A stretch of 64,000 nt of DNA from Austropuccinia psidii (taxonomy: Eukaryota > Basidiomycota > Pucciniomycetes > Pucciniales > Sphaerophragmiaceae), in NCBI GenBank assembly GCA_023105745.1, contig JALGQZ010000008.1:22796866-22860865 (forward strand), read 5' to 3'. The notes beneath the pieces are model-generated. The model was not told the origin of the DNA and made no database searches. It worked only from the letters and a program-made list of their open reading frames with translations. A program made the position numbers and the translations under genes. Shown here in pieces: positions 1-11,224 of the stretch (position 1 is the first letter of the stretch; each line of letters starts with the position of its first letter).

Positions 1-2296
1 TGAGATTTACCTTCTTCGAATTATATTTTGAAGATAAAATATTCAGAAATTATAATAGGTCTCAAGCTTTTATTGTACAAAAATTAAGCTTTAACACCCT
101 AAAAGGGACATTGGTAATAGTTGGATACCCTCTTCAAATTTCAAGAAGATATTATCAACTAGAAAAATCAATTCAAAATTTGAAAATGAGGAAATAAATA
201 TAAATAAAAATCAATGAACTTTGAAGGAAACTTGCAGAAACATCAAGCCTAATCTCAAAATCATATTTCAGCTACAATTCCAATTTAAAATCCAAAAGCC
301 TAAACCCTTAGGAAATGAGGTTATTAGAGAAAAAAGGGAGCTCTTACATAATAGCTATAAGAATTGGAATGACCTATCTGGTCCTATTACTCATCATAAA
401 CATATGTGACAATTATTTCTTACAATTTTGAGATTATTATCTTTAGCTTTTCATTTGAGGAATATAAATCAAGAATTCTTGAATAAAATTATTGATAAAA
501 GTTTCCATATATCAAATATTAAAGATTTTGATTAATTGAAAATCATGGAATTATTCAAGACATAATTTTATGGATTAAATTTATATTATCATTAATTATT
601 ATAATAACCTCTTGGTATTTAAATCTTGATTAGATTTTTTTTTTGGAAAAATCTCTTAATTAAAATAAATACAGTTATAAATAATTAATTTAAGACATTA
701 AATCAAAGTCCCAATCTTTAAAAAATTCATAGAAGTTCCTCATTGTGTCCTTTTGATTCAAATTTTTCATCACATCCACCTCAAACCTTTCTCTCAGAAA
801 TTTGGGCTCCAGAGCTATATTCCTCTTGTTAATCGAACCTAATTTCACATTGAAATACAAATTGCAATTACTGGATACTTATTGTATTAAATCAAAAAAA
901 AATACCTAAATTCCCTATTCCATAATTTCTAATTAATTAGACAAGAGCCTATTCTGATGAATTTTCAATCCAAATTGAGAAGATTTCATTCATTATTAAT
1001 AACTTTATTTATAAAATTACATAAAATAGTTGTTAAAAATATTATACTTTTTTTGGTTTATGAATTTTGGAAAACCAAACCATTGCTATTTTAGGTCGCT
1101 GATGAATTGACCTTCATGAAATTAGGTTAATTATTGATTGAAATTCCCATGGAAGTTGTGAGGGTGTGTGATATGTCTCATTAATATGCCTTTGTGTGGG
1201 CATAGAACTTTTTACACTTCTTGCAAATAATAATAATTTGATTTTAGTAAATATAATTAATTATAATTATAAATAATTATTTTTTCAAAAAAGAAAATGG
1301 AAAGGCCTTTTTGAATATCAATTTTTAATAAAAAAACATTCATTAATTTTCATTCCTATGATATATATATATATATAATATATCTTGGGGTTATTTATAA
1401 GCAAATCACAAAGAAATTTATCTTTTCACATCAGTTTTTAGTGATGAGAAAATATTAATTTATGGTCAGTCAAAAGGATAGGGAAATTTATCATGTAATA
1501 TTGGAAGGATTGGTAAGTTAAAAGTTTGGTTTTTTTCATGAAAAATAGTGTTTTGGAGGAAAAAAAACATATTTTTGGGATTTCAAAACACCATGGCTTT
1601 TGAGGTATGGTGTTTCCAATTTGGCCAAAATTAAATATGGTACTTTGTATGAGACAAAGCCTGAGTTTTTTGGTGATGATATTCATTGAGAAAGAATTGC
1701 AATCACATTGTATTGCCGCCATTTGGATTATGAGAAAAAAAATTGATCTCTTTATATGATCATCCTTAATTTCACATTCATTTCCTTTGATAGATCCATC
1801 ACATTCACCGAGGTCCATCACAGAACTTCATATAAAAAGGCTAAAGCCACAAATCAAAAATTGTCAGGATTGATTCTTTGGGCTAGGGATAAAGAAATCG
1901 AATTACACAATTTTGTAGTATTTTGATAAACAAAAAAGCTGCTCTTTCACTAAGAAACAGAGATATCCTTGAGCATACTCATAGTATTTTTTAACTATTA
2001 TGGGACAAAACTAAATGATTCTATATTTGATATAATCATCGGAAAAAATCTTGAACCCAAACTTCATAAATTAAGTAAAATGAAACAAAGAAAATATCGC
2101 GTTGCCTTGCGTAAGAGGCAAGAAACTAACCCATTATGTATAGATATCTAAAAAAAGCCAGAGCTACATACAAATCTTATTTAAGGTTCAGCTCCGCGAT
2201 AATAGTCATCCCACCAAGGATGAACTGAATGAAACGACCTATATACGATAAATACAGAATCATAGCTACAACCTAATTGATTTGAGCATAAATGTC
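1..2296. other. AT-rich intergenic DNA, no gene seen
   Basis: Only short AT-driven open frames occur here and none shows a recognisable motif or a run of conserved-looking residues. There is a short (AT)n run near 1360-1382. The final part, about 2150-2296, is the 3' flank of the minus-strand PhoD-like gene. Confidence 0.6.
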
Positions 2297-5288
2297 CTAT
2301 TGATATTTTGGTGGTGGTACTAATACTGGATAACCTTTGGTATTTCCTTTACCCTGTTCAACTTCTACCCTTATATTAAACTCCATTTCACCTGTTTCAG
2401 AAACGTATCTAACCGCACAATAGTTTCGGCGGGGCATAAATCGAGGATTTTTCTGGTTAAATTGTGAAGTTCCATCAAAATGGATCAACAAAAGGCTTTT
2501 AGCACATGCATTATTTGGAAAAATGATGAAAAAGACCTGGAATTCTACTAACCAAGACCTTAGTTGTTGTATCAAATTTGAAAACCGGCATCATGTCCTC
2601 ATCAGTTTGGACGTGGGACAGAGTTTTGTGGTTGACCTGAGACAGGCGTCCCATGATGCCGATCAATGCTGCTGGAGGAGGAGTCTGATAAATCAAAAAT
2701 AATAATAATAAAAGGTTAAAAGCCAAACTAAGAGAACTGTGATGGTATGCAAAACTGACATTAACTATAGCAGAGGAGATTATGTTCTAAATGAGGCGAA
2801 AAACATCAAACTTTTCAGCCTTGGTTGCTACTTTTCCATGCAAGAAATTCTACTTTTGTAATTGAGGTTTAACAGAAGCTTACTAGCATGTACTTAGGGT
2901 CAACTTCAGGCTGTAAAGCCCCACCTTGAGTGAATAATCGGCCAACAGCGGCACTAAAAAATAGCAATAGCCTGAGTTTTGTATCACTAAATAAAAACCA
3001 TATCTACTGGGGTGCTCACCAATGTACATCCCCGCTCAAAAAAGTAATCCGAAGCCTTTTGAAGAGTGCAAGTTTCTGAAATTCTATGAGAAGCCAATTA
3101 CGCTCCGCTTTGTGGGATTGGGCACACCCTATTGAAGCATTCAAATCATTGATTAATTTACAATGTATTGGCAAGCCATTATGATGACTAGCATTAAATC
3201 ATCATATCAATCAGCTCACAATGATCATTCATATCATCGAGTAGTTCGGGATCGGCGTTGAAGTGGTTATACTAATTAAAAAACAATGCCCATATGATCC
3301 AAAGTCAGGTTGTGGACATTGGGGTTGCACCACCCAAGATCATCCTAGTTTTTTTGAAAACACCTGACTAAAAAAACGTTCGACTTACAAATCCGGGGAT
3401 TATTCCCAACTTTCGTGTTAGGTTGAATAAAGCATGATCCCTATTCTCAAGAAGTCGTTCGGCAAATACCATGCGCGGATAAACAATCTAAATGGGTCAA
3501 AACAAAAAGAAATGAGTGTACGTACATAAGGAGAAAAATATCAATCTTAAGAGGTATCAGAAAACGAAGCATTTCAAGACCAGTATAAAAAGGGTGAAAC
3601 AACAGGAGTAAAAATACATTAAAAACTGAGAATCTGGTAAGAGCTAACGGACTGGAATACCAAGTTGAACAACCAAGTGAGCCACATCGAGTGGTAAATT
3701 TCTGCAAGCTTCAAAAATAATTTGGTATGTTTGTGGACTACAAACTTGATCTTTCTTTCTTTCCGAGCGACAGTCCAATAATAAGAGTCTAACGCGCGGC
3801 CCCAAATAACATAAAAAAGAATGATTACGAAATGGGATGTAAGGTCCCGGTCCACCCAAAATTAAACTCGAATGAATATTGGAGGTTGTAATGGAGACTT
3901 GTTGATCGATATGATCGGTTGGGTCGACAATAAAAAGTTGAAAGAGCAGATACCAAAAATAACCACGAGTTCCAATTGCAGAAAAAACGGGTGAAAGCTG
4001 AAGAGTTGATGGGTAAGAGCCGCTGTGGTTGAGGAGAAAAAAACAAGAATGGTTAAGTATAAAGGTCAAGTTTGAAGTGATCAATAGGGACAGCAAGGAT
4101 GATATAGTGATAAATTTACAATCCGTCAATAATATCATGATCGTCTAGCATGTCTGATGAAAAAACACAAGTGGTTTGATAAGTTGGTCAGAAAACTGAG
4201 TCTAAGTGCGTATCATAAAAGTAAGGGAGTAAGGGAATGAAGATTTACTGATCATAGGTATGCATGAGATTGCCTTTCCGAATGCTCCGGATCTAAACAC
4301 GTTACAATAATGTGAAAAGAAAAATCTATCGAGTGCAAGTTTCATTGGATCGGTCAGTTGAGCGTTTTGCTTCTTTTTTTGATCTTTTTCCGATAGCCAA
4401 CCAGCCAACTCAGGTTCCTTAGCGATCGGATCACAATAGAGTTGATCGCCACCACCAACCATGATGTGAAAGGGCAAAGCTTTGTGTTTTTCTAATAAGT
4501 CATTCCAAACTGGGTCTGGGCCATTGAAAGCCTCTCGATTGACACCAGCAGAGAATCCATTACAAGAATGAGCGGCCCAACGAAAGTCTTGATTGATAGC
4601 AGGAATGTGAAATGAGATGGAAGCGCCATGATTGATGGAATAGTTGACTCGAGTTTCTTTTTCATACATTGGAATGACCAAACGAAATCTCCAAAAGGAA
4701 TAAGAATCGGAAGGACCTGGATATTGAAAGATTCTTTCAGCAGAGACTTCATGCTGAATGTCCTCTTCAGATTGAGGTACCCAAGATTTGATATGGTTGA
4801 CAGTTGAATAAGTTGTCCAGCGTAATTGAAGGATTGGAGTGGGATTATATACGCTTCCAGAATCGGCGGTTACTATGCAACAAAATCCAAGCCAAAAGTG
4901 ATTTTGCAAGTCAACGTCATCATAACGAAGCATGGGGCCACACATGAATTGAAGGTGAGGTTCGAGAGCTCTTTTGTTAGTCGAAGGCAAGGGAGATTTA
5001 TTATCAAGTTGGGTGATGGAAGAGGTTTGAGAAGGACTTGAATGAATTGAATGATTGAGTTTAAGTTGCTCAAATGTTGAGGATACCCCGGCTGACTGAG
5101 GATCATCCCACGAGTTTTCACATTCATCTGATAAGGGCTTTGGTTCTTGAACTCCACCAATATGATGACGACGATCATATTTGTCCTGCTTCTCCGCCCT
5201 ATAGCGAGCTCGCAAACCCTAAAAACGATGAAGGTGTCAGCTCGAATGAAGTCATAGAAGAGATAGACAGTCTTACTGGCTCGTCCAT
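2297..5288 (-). CDS. PhoD-like metallophosphatase, eleven exons
   Basis: This is the one convincing host gene. I traced exons on the minus strand at 5277-5288, 4249-5218, 4120-4153, 3653-4022, 3389-3487, 3220-3271, 3020-3128, 2884-2953, 2760-2786, 2553-2684 and 2297-2495. All introns are GT-AG, 57-165 nt, and all junction phases agree except the last. The start is ATG at 5288, because the big exon opens in frame with no ATG of its own and joins this 12-nt exon. The product is about 690 residues. Visible marks are WAAHSCNGF (~218-226), GGGDQLYCD (~259-267), MLDDHDIIDGFG (~329-340), LLLDCRSER (~419-427) and FLSGDVHC (~543-549), which together fit the PhoD-like phosphatase family (binuclear metal site; likely phosphoester hydrolysis). 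No signal peptide or membrane segment is evident. The last intron changes frame (phase 0 into phase 2), so the C-terminal junction is unresolved. The substrate cannot be told from sequence. Confidence 0.9.
2760..2786 (-). other. 27-nt micro-exon of the PhoD-like gene
   Basis: It is bounded by acceptor TTTAG and donor GTCAGT and encodes NIISSAIVN in phase 0, between KYML of exon 7 and TPPPAAL of exon 9. The joined stretch resembles the conserved block following the GDVH motif in PhoD-like proteins. Confidence 0.8.
4120..4153 (-). other. 34-nt micro-exon of the PhoD-like gene
   Basis: The segment lies between an acceptor CAG (4154-4156) and a donor GTAAAT (4114-4119). It completes the split Asn codon of the preceding exon and the split Phe codon of the next one, and it encodes MLDDHDIIDG, the most conserved metal-binding stretch of the family. 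The flanking introns are 95 nt (4154-4248) and 97 nt (4023-4119). Without it the protein would lose this motif and the frame. Confidence 0.88.
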
Positions 5289-5378
5289 TATTGAATGCTA
5301 GGGATCAGCGAGGAATGATGTTGAGGTTGCTGATGGTGATAAATTGATAATTTGTGTTTCGAATAAAAAATCCAAGTA

Positions 5379-5591
5379 TTGAGATATAATCCTGAAATGG
5401 CTAAAATTTACCAGGATTTCATAAAGATTTCTTGTGAGATTCCAGTTCCACTCAAATCAGGATATACTGTAAATATCTTGATACCATCCGACGGAAATAA
5501 ATTTCTAAACAATTCATACAGTACGCTTCTCGAAATATTTAGTAAGAACTCACAATTTGATAATGACAAGCTGTCAGCTGATGAGAGTTAA
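5379..5591 (+). CDS. small hypothetical ORF, 70 residues
   Basis: The open frame is divergent from the PhoD-like gene and about 90 bp from its start. The translation (MAKIYQDFIKISCEIPVPL near the start; a Ser/Asn/Asp-rich end) is less AT-biased than shadow frames and looks coding-like. The nominal first codon is not ATG; the first ATG falls at residue 7 (MAKIYQ). I recognise no domain. It may be a real small gene, an exon of something larger, or a transposon relic. Confidence 0.3.
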   Translation: MRYNPEMAKIYQDFIKISCEIPVPLKSGYTVNILIPSDGNKFLNNSYSTLLEIFSKNSQFDNDKLSADES

Positions 5592-5699
5592 ATTTCACAT
5601 TCATCAAAGAGCCAAAAAGTATAAGATTAGTTGACCAATTCATAAATTTTTCTCGTTAAAGATCTCAAGCAAGAGACATGGTGGAAAACTTCATCTGAC

Positions 5700-5990
5700 G
5701 GCTGGAGCAAAGATGCCTAGTCCCATGATCCCATCGGCATCACTCGAATCCAGTCCTCGTTTTTCCAAGGATCAAGCACTCACTCATCAGTGTTATTGGC
5801 GTGGGAAGGTGGAGATAAGTTTCAAGGGCTCAGAGCGTCTCGTACTGCGCCATTACTGGCTTTGGATTCCTCGTAACAACCCACAGCAGCTTGGCTTAAC
5901 TGAAATTCGCTGACTGCCGCTCCAGCCCATATTGTACTGGCTGCTACTCAACTCAGAGAATATCAAATTAGGGCATTTCATAGACTCCTG
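5700..5990 (+). other. GC-richer coding-like island
   Basis: Base composition rises to near 50% GC, against about 30% around it. The frame opened by ATG at 5713 runs 66 residues (ends TEIR), and another plus frame also reads with normal-looking residues. No start, splice sites or domain could be settled. It may be an exon of a decayed gene or part of the divergent promoter region. Confidence 0.3.
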
Positions 5991-7559
5991 TCATTCTTTT
6001 TCATGATATCTTCAAGTTCTACATTCTGTAAAAATAAAAGCAAGTCTTACTAGAAATAAAACAAACCTATGATATGCATAAGTTTTATTTATGAAAATCA
6101 TCACCCAGGGCCTGTGTTTGGTCAAAAATCTTGGGTTGTTTTATGCTGGCCAAAAGCATTCACTATTGTTATTTATTTTAACAATTTCTATGGAAATCAG
6201 CCTATTTTTTCTTTATTAAACTCAAAAGATCTCGGAGAATTGGTGAGCATCTAAGTAGGCTTAGCCATAATCCAAATTTAAGGCCTATTTAAAAGAATAG
6301 ATAAAAGAGTGATATTTTTGAGAATCATTTCATTTTAGCTAAGACAAATAATTTTTGGTATTTAATGATAAAGCTATAAGAGAAAACTTTTAGATTTGAC
6401 ATCAGCAGTTACTTCACTCACCAAGACATATTAAACAAAATTTTGGGAAAAGACTAAAACATAATTGATATCTTCAATGAGATCTTACTTATTGGTTTCA
6501 TTTTTCTTACTTAAAGTAGCCATTCGTAAGGTCTATTAGACTATTTCAATCAATTTTTTATTAAAATTATTAAAAAATCAAATTCATTAAGCTAAAAAAT
6601 GGCTTGCTGACATGCCAAAATTTAGAAATCATTCCTTTTTGAAGACCAAAATTATTTTTTTTATTCTTGACATTGATTTTTTTTCCACTTAATTCAACTT
6701 TATTCTTGATATTAAAGCTTGAATTTTCAATCAAGTGAGAATTAATTCCAAAATAAAATATGGTAAATGTATTAATTCTGATACTTTTTATCATTAGGAT
6801 GTTGCTATGAGAAATTCAAGATCTATGTATAATTTTGTAAGTCATAGTCACCATCAAAAAAGCTATCCCCACTGGTGGGGGTAGCAGATCCAACCTAGGT
6901 CTAACCTTCTTTTAACCTCAGCCTTAACCTTGGTTCTAACCTTGAAAAATTATTGCAGATACTTTCAGCCACAGCTTTAGACATTCAGAATTTCACTCAA
7001 TTAAGATAGAAGATCATGAATTTTCCCTGATTCTTATTTGTTTTCTAACCCAACAAATAAACACTAGTAAATAATACAATCAATAATGGAATGAAAGATA
7101 TTTTCAAAAAAGAAATCAAATTCTTTCTTTAAAATGTTTGAAGAACTTTCATGGGGATTCCATGTTATTTTCTAATTTTATTAACTGACCCCCTTCTAAT
7201 GTGCCCACAATTGGCGAAGATTCACCTAAAACTTTTTTTTGCAGGCAAAATTCAATTTCTTAAAAGCAATTTAAAAATAAATGACATATTTTGGATCTGT
7301 ATCATCCAACAGATAGTTTTTTTGCCTTCTTCTGAAATATTTGAGACCTATTTGATATGCTATATACAGAGGTTTCAATAATTTTTATATACAAAAGTAA
7401 TGTATTTTCCATTTGATGGTTATATATTTATTGATATGGTGCGTTTTACTTCAATAAACATTTGAAGCTTAACATTTAGCTACTAATTTACCTAGAAAGA
7501 GGTAATTTTCTTTCATTAAATTCTTGTACTATTCTATTGATTATAAAATATATTTATTT
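5991..7559. other. AT-rich intergenic DNA
   Basis: No gene is seen. Around 6860-6875 there is a small hairpin (CCCCA, CTGG loop, TGGGG), and directly after it four degenerate 12-bp repeats (6898-6944). Confidence 0.5.
6898..6944 (+). repeat. degenerate 12-bp repeat with TAACCT core
   Basis: The core TAACCT occurs four times at roughly 12-nt spacing, with variable flanks. It is vaguely telomere-like but not a canonical TTAGGG array. Confidence 0.5.
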
Positions 7560-8995
7560 GGAGGGAATCTTTTTTTATCTCTCAAATAAATCTTTATATA
7601 TTGATTAGCTTCTTCCCATTAAGTAATTTTTTAATTTTCTTTTCCTTTTCAGGTTAATTATTCTTTAATTCAAGAAATCTGGTCCTTATGAATATCTAGT
7701 TTTTTTTACCTGTTAAGTTTCAGTTCAAATAACTCAATTTTATTCACACTCAATCCACTTTTACAGATGCCATATTGTGTTTTTACCTCCTTCATATTTT
7801 CTCTGAGTTATTTATTTGTTATTTTTTTCTCTTTTCTAATTTTACCTACTAATCAAGATCTTTTAAATTTTGTAAAAAATTAAAACAGAAACCCATTTCA
7901 TGGTCAAGAGCTTTTTTGGTCCAAACCAATAATAACAATTCTTTTAAGCTTTAAATTAATTTTCTTTCCAATTCCAATTTTATTTGATTTATATGGTTTT
8001 CATAATTTAATTCAGTTTTTAATTATTAGAAAAAACTTGGAGTTTTTGTCAAATATCTCCTAAATTTTGTTTTTGTATCTTTTTTAGTTTGTTTTATTTC
8101 TTTAATTTTTTTTACTTCTGCTAAATTTGTTTTTATGATTTTTCTTCCTTATCTTCTATTTTGATCTCTTTTTCTTTTTATTCTTGTTATTCTATTTTTC
8201 TGTTTTTTTGTAATTATCTGTTCATCTGATTTTTTATCTTTTCTCAATTTTTTTATTTTTTCTTTTGGAGTTCCTTTTATCTTTTATTTATTTTTTCATT
8301 ATTTGATTTGATTCCAAAGCTTTTTATTATAATTTATTCCAATTGATTCATTTTGATTATTTATTTTTTATTTGCAATATTTCCTTTGTCTTTGATTTTG
8401 TTTTTATTATTTTGAATTTTTGAGTTTTTTTCTTGATGGGGTATGAAAACTCTTGAATCAGTGTATTACCTTGATTCCACTGTATGTTTCCAGAGTTTCC
8501 ACACCCCCCTAAAAAAATAACAAATCAAACCAAAAAAAAAAAACAGAAAAAAAACATGATTAGAAAATGAATTAAAAAAAATAAAAAATAAAATAAAAAA
8601 TACTAAAAATAAAATAATAAAATGATAATATATTTATCAAAGTTAAACAAAAAGTAAAGTCAAATGAAATATAAAATGAAATCAAAATTAAAATAAACTA
8701 AAGAAACCAAAAAAATTAAAAAAATACTAAAAAATTAAAGAAAAAAAATTGTAAAATTTTTCAAAGAAATAATAAAAAACTTGAAATATATATTAAAAAA
8801 AAAAAACTAAAATTAAAAAGAAAAAAAAGAAAAAAAATTCAAGAATTGAAAAATGAAAGAATAAAAACAAGAAAAAAAATTGAAATAGAAAATTAAAAAG
8901 ATTAAAAAATGAAAACCAAAAAAAATTACAAAAATAAGGCACATAAAATAGAAAACATAAGTAAATTTTTTTTTATAAAAAAGCATAAAAAATTA
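7560..8995. repeat. T-rich / A-rich inverted structure with palindromic centre
   Basis: The plus strand is T-rich from about 7560 to 8440 and then switches abruptly to A-rich from about 8512 to 8990. The switch lies on an imperfect palindrome: a left arm beginning GGGGTATGAAAACTCT (~8438-8453) mirrors a right arm that reads GGGGTGTGGAAACTCT on the other strand. Its inner arms CAGTG and CACTG enclose a ~14-nt spacer. No protein is encoded. Confidence 0.6.
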
Positions 8996-9886
8996 TAAAA
9001 AAATAAATATGATGGGAAGATATTGAAATTGCACACACAAATAACAGAACATTAAATAAACCCAAATTATTAAGTTACCAAAATGAAAATGGTAAAATAT
9101 ATCACAGAAGAATAACAAAGTCTTTTGATTTAGCACTTGGTTAATTTTTAAAAAACATGAATTTACAAATAATGATTTCTGTTGATGAATAGATATTGGA
9201 ATCAATATTGACTTGGAATTTGATTGTAATATCTTAACATCAGGAATACATGTTGCAAAAATCTCAAAGGCCAGATCTGATATCCTTTTAACAATTATAA
9301 ATAAGATGAGAAGGGATATTTATGTATGAAAAATAAGTCCATTTCACGTGTAAGTAATTTGAGCTCATACCTGTCAACATACTCTTGGTTATTTCATAGT
9401 TGCAGTGTGGATATGAATAATGAATTTGTTTCCGGCTTGACCCCAAAAAAGGGTTCAGCCTAGTAAGTGTAGGTGAGTTATATAAAGGTTTCAGAAGATA
9501 TTGAAAGAAGTTGAAAATAAGTTTTGTTGAAGGATCCAGGGAAACCAAAAATGGACACAAAAAGGTCCATAGAGATCAATTTTTGAAATAATGACTTATG
9601 AATTCATGAACCTTTTTGAAAATGAAAATAAATTTAGACCACTTAGCTCTTAATTAAACAAATTCTCAGGAAGTCCTGAAGGAAGCTCTAATACTCAATA
9701 ACTCTCATTGATGAGCAATACAAACTAGGTGTTTTTATAAATATAAAAAATTTATATCAGATTACAACCTATACAGTAGATACATTCATGAGAATACTAA
9801 TTCCAAGAAAATTGATGTATAATTCCCTTTAAAGGCTCTTTCTTTAAATGATATCAAAAGCTCTGAGACTAGGAATTATAATTATG
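8996..9886. other. AT-rich DNA, no gene seen
   Basis: There are only short minus-strand open frames (up to 90 residues) without motifs. Confidence 0.5.
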
Positions 9887-9891
9887 AAAAT

Positions 9892-11219
9892 TGTCAGGGA
9901 GAGACTCTATGATATAGCTTTAAAGTGATAAAAAAAGCTATAACTCTGAGTGTGACACAAAATTGATAATTATAATGAAGTAATAAGATGATTACAGGAT
10001 GATTTAATCAAGATTTGGAGGCTTTAATAATGATTGTTAGTGATGGTGAGTTTTACTGAAAGCCCTTAGTGCAGTTTTTATCTGTTGGTCTACAGTAATA
10101 AACCCTACAATTATTATTATTATAATCATAACCTGTTTAATTCTAAGGGTACCATTTTGATATATGAAGTTATATCACATGAGAATACTAGAACAGGATG
10201 ATTGATTGGCTTTTTGGTGAGTAAAATCATCCTTTTATCTTTTTCTGGGGTAGTGGGAGGTTGCTCACCTCTGCACACGACCACAGAGTAAATATTTTCA
10301 CCAATGTAGTTTACAGGTATGTTCTGGTGCTTATGACTGGTCAGAAGCTGCACATACCATTCCTGTATGACTATTTTTTGTCAAGTTATGGGAAATTGAA
10401 GAATAAACAGCATTTTATTCAATTGATTAGCTGTTAAATCAACTATATGGACAGCTTTCCCCCAGTAATATCACATAATGGCCAGTGTGGGATTATAATC
10501 TTAAAGCCAAGATATCTTTGTCAGTTTTGAAAATACGGAGCTCTAAAGTGGCTCATTTTGTAGCCCTTAATTATTTCTACAAATGTATTACTAATTTGGC
10601 ATAGCTAGCATTAAATATGGCAAAGATCTACCAAATTTACATTCCATTATCAATTTGTGGATTTGTTATGAATCCTGTATCAAGCTTGTTTGCACCATAA
10701 CCTTTGTTCTAAAAGAGCTATGAGGAAATGAATGGCACCATCAGAAAGACATGATTTTTCTTTTTCCAAAAAGACCCTGCTTTGAGAGTCTCACACTAAA
10801 ACTGTAGAAGCTAGATGAGAGTTGAATATTTTTTCACCCTTATTTTGATTATTTGTAGCCATAACTTCTGTGATTTTGATGCTAGCTCAATTTGGCTAGT
10901 ACAATTCGATATCCCTATTGAGAGTTTCAATTTGAAAACCCATTTGGTGGATTCTGACTTTTCCTCTGGACTTTAAATGTGAGGTCAAAATTAAGGTTTA
11001 TTCCCAGTTCATGTTTTGAGCTGGAATAACTCTGTCATTCCTTATACTATGGTTATGGGAGTTTTATAATTAAAAAATGGGTGAATTTCCTTTTTCTTTT
11101 GATGCCTTCTAGGAGATTTCTTTTGGCTCAGGTAACTCTTAGTGTGAATTTTTCTCTACTATTGGTTTATGTTGTTTTGGTGTCATGCTTATGCTGTGGT
11201 TTTGAGTCACAGGCTGAAA
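9892..11219 (-). mobile_element. old solo LTR of the A gypsy family, inverted
   Basis: Read on the plus strand it starts TGTCAGGGAGAGACTC and ends GAGTCACAGGCTGAAA, matching the reverse complement of the A-family LTR end to end. An internal anchor is the stretch around 10047-10110, which aligns with 53395-53460. It is much more diverged than the other copies. A possible 5-bp target duplication AAAAT flanks it (9887-9891 and 11220-11224), though this is low-complexity. The 66-residue frame at 11081-11281 is an LTR artefact. Confidence 0.8.
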
Positions 11220-11224
11220 AAAAT

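Noticed and set aside
3447..4046. Minus-strand frames of 73-86 residues inside the PhoD-like gene
   Set aside because: They are intron read-through or wrong-frame translations; the spliced model explains the region.
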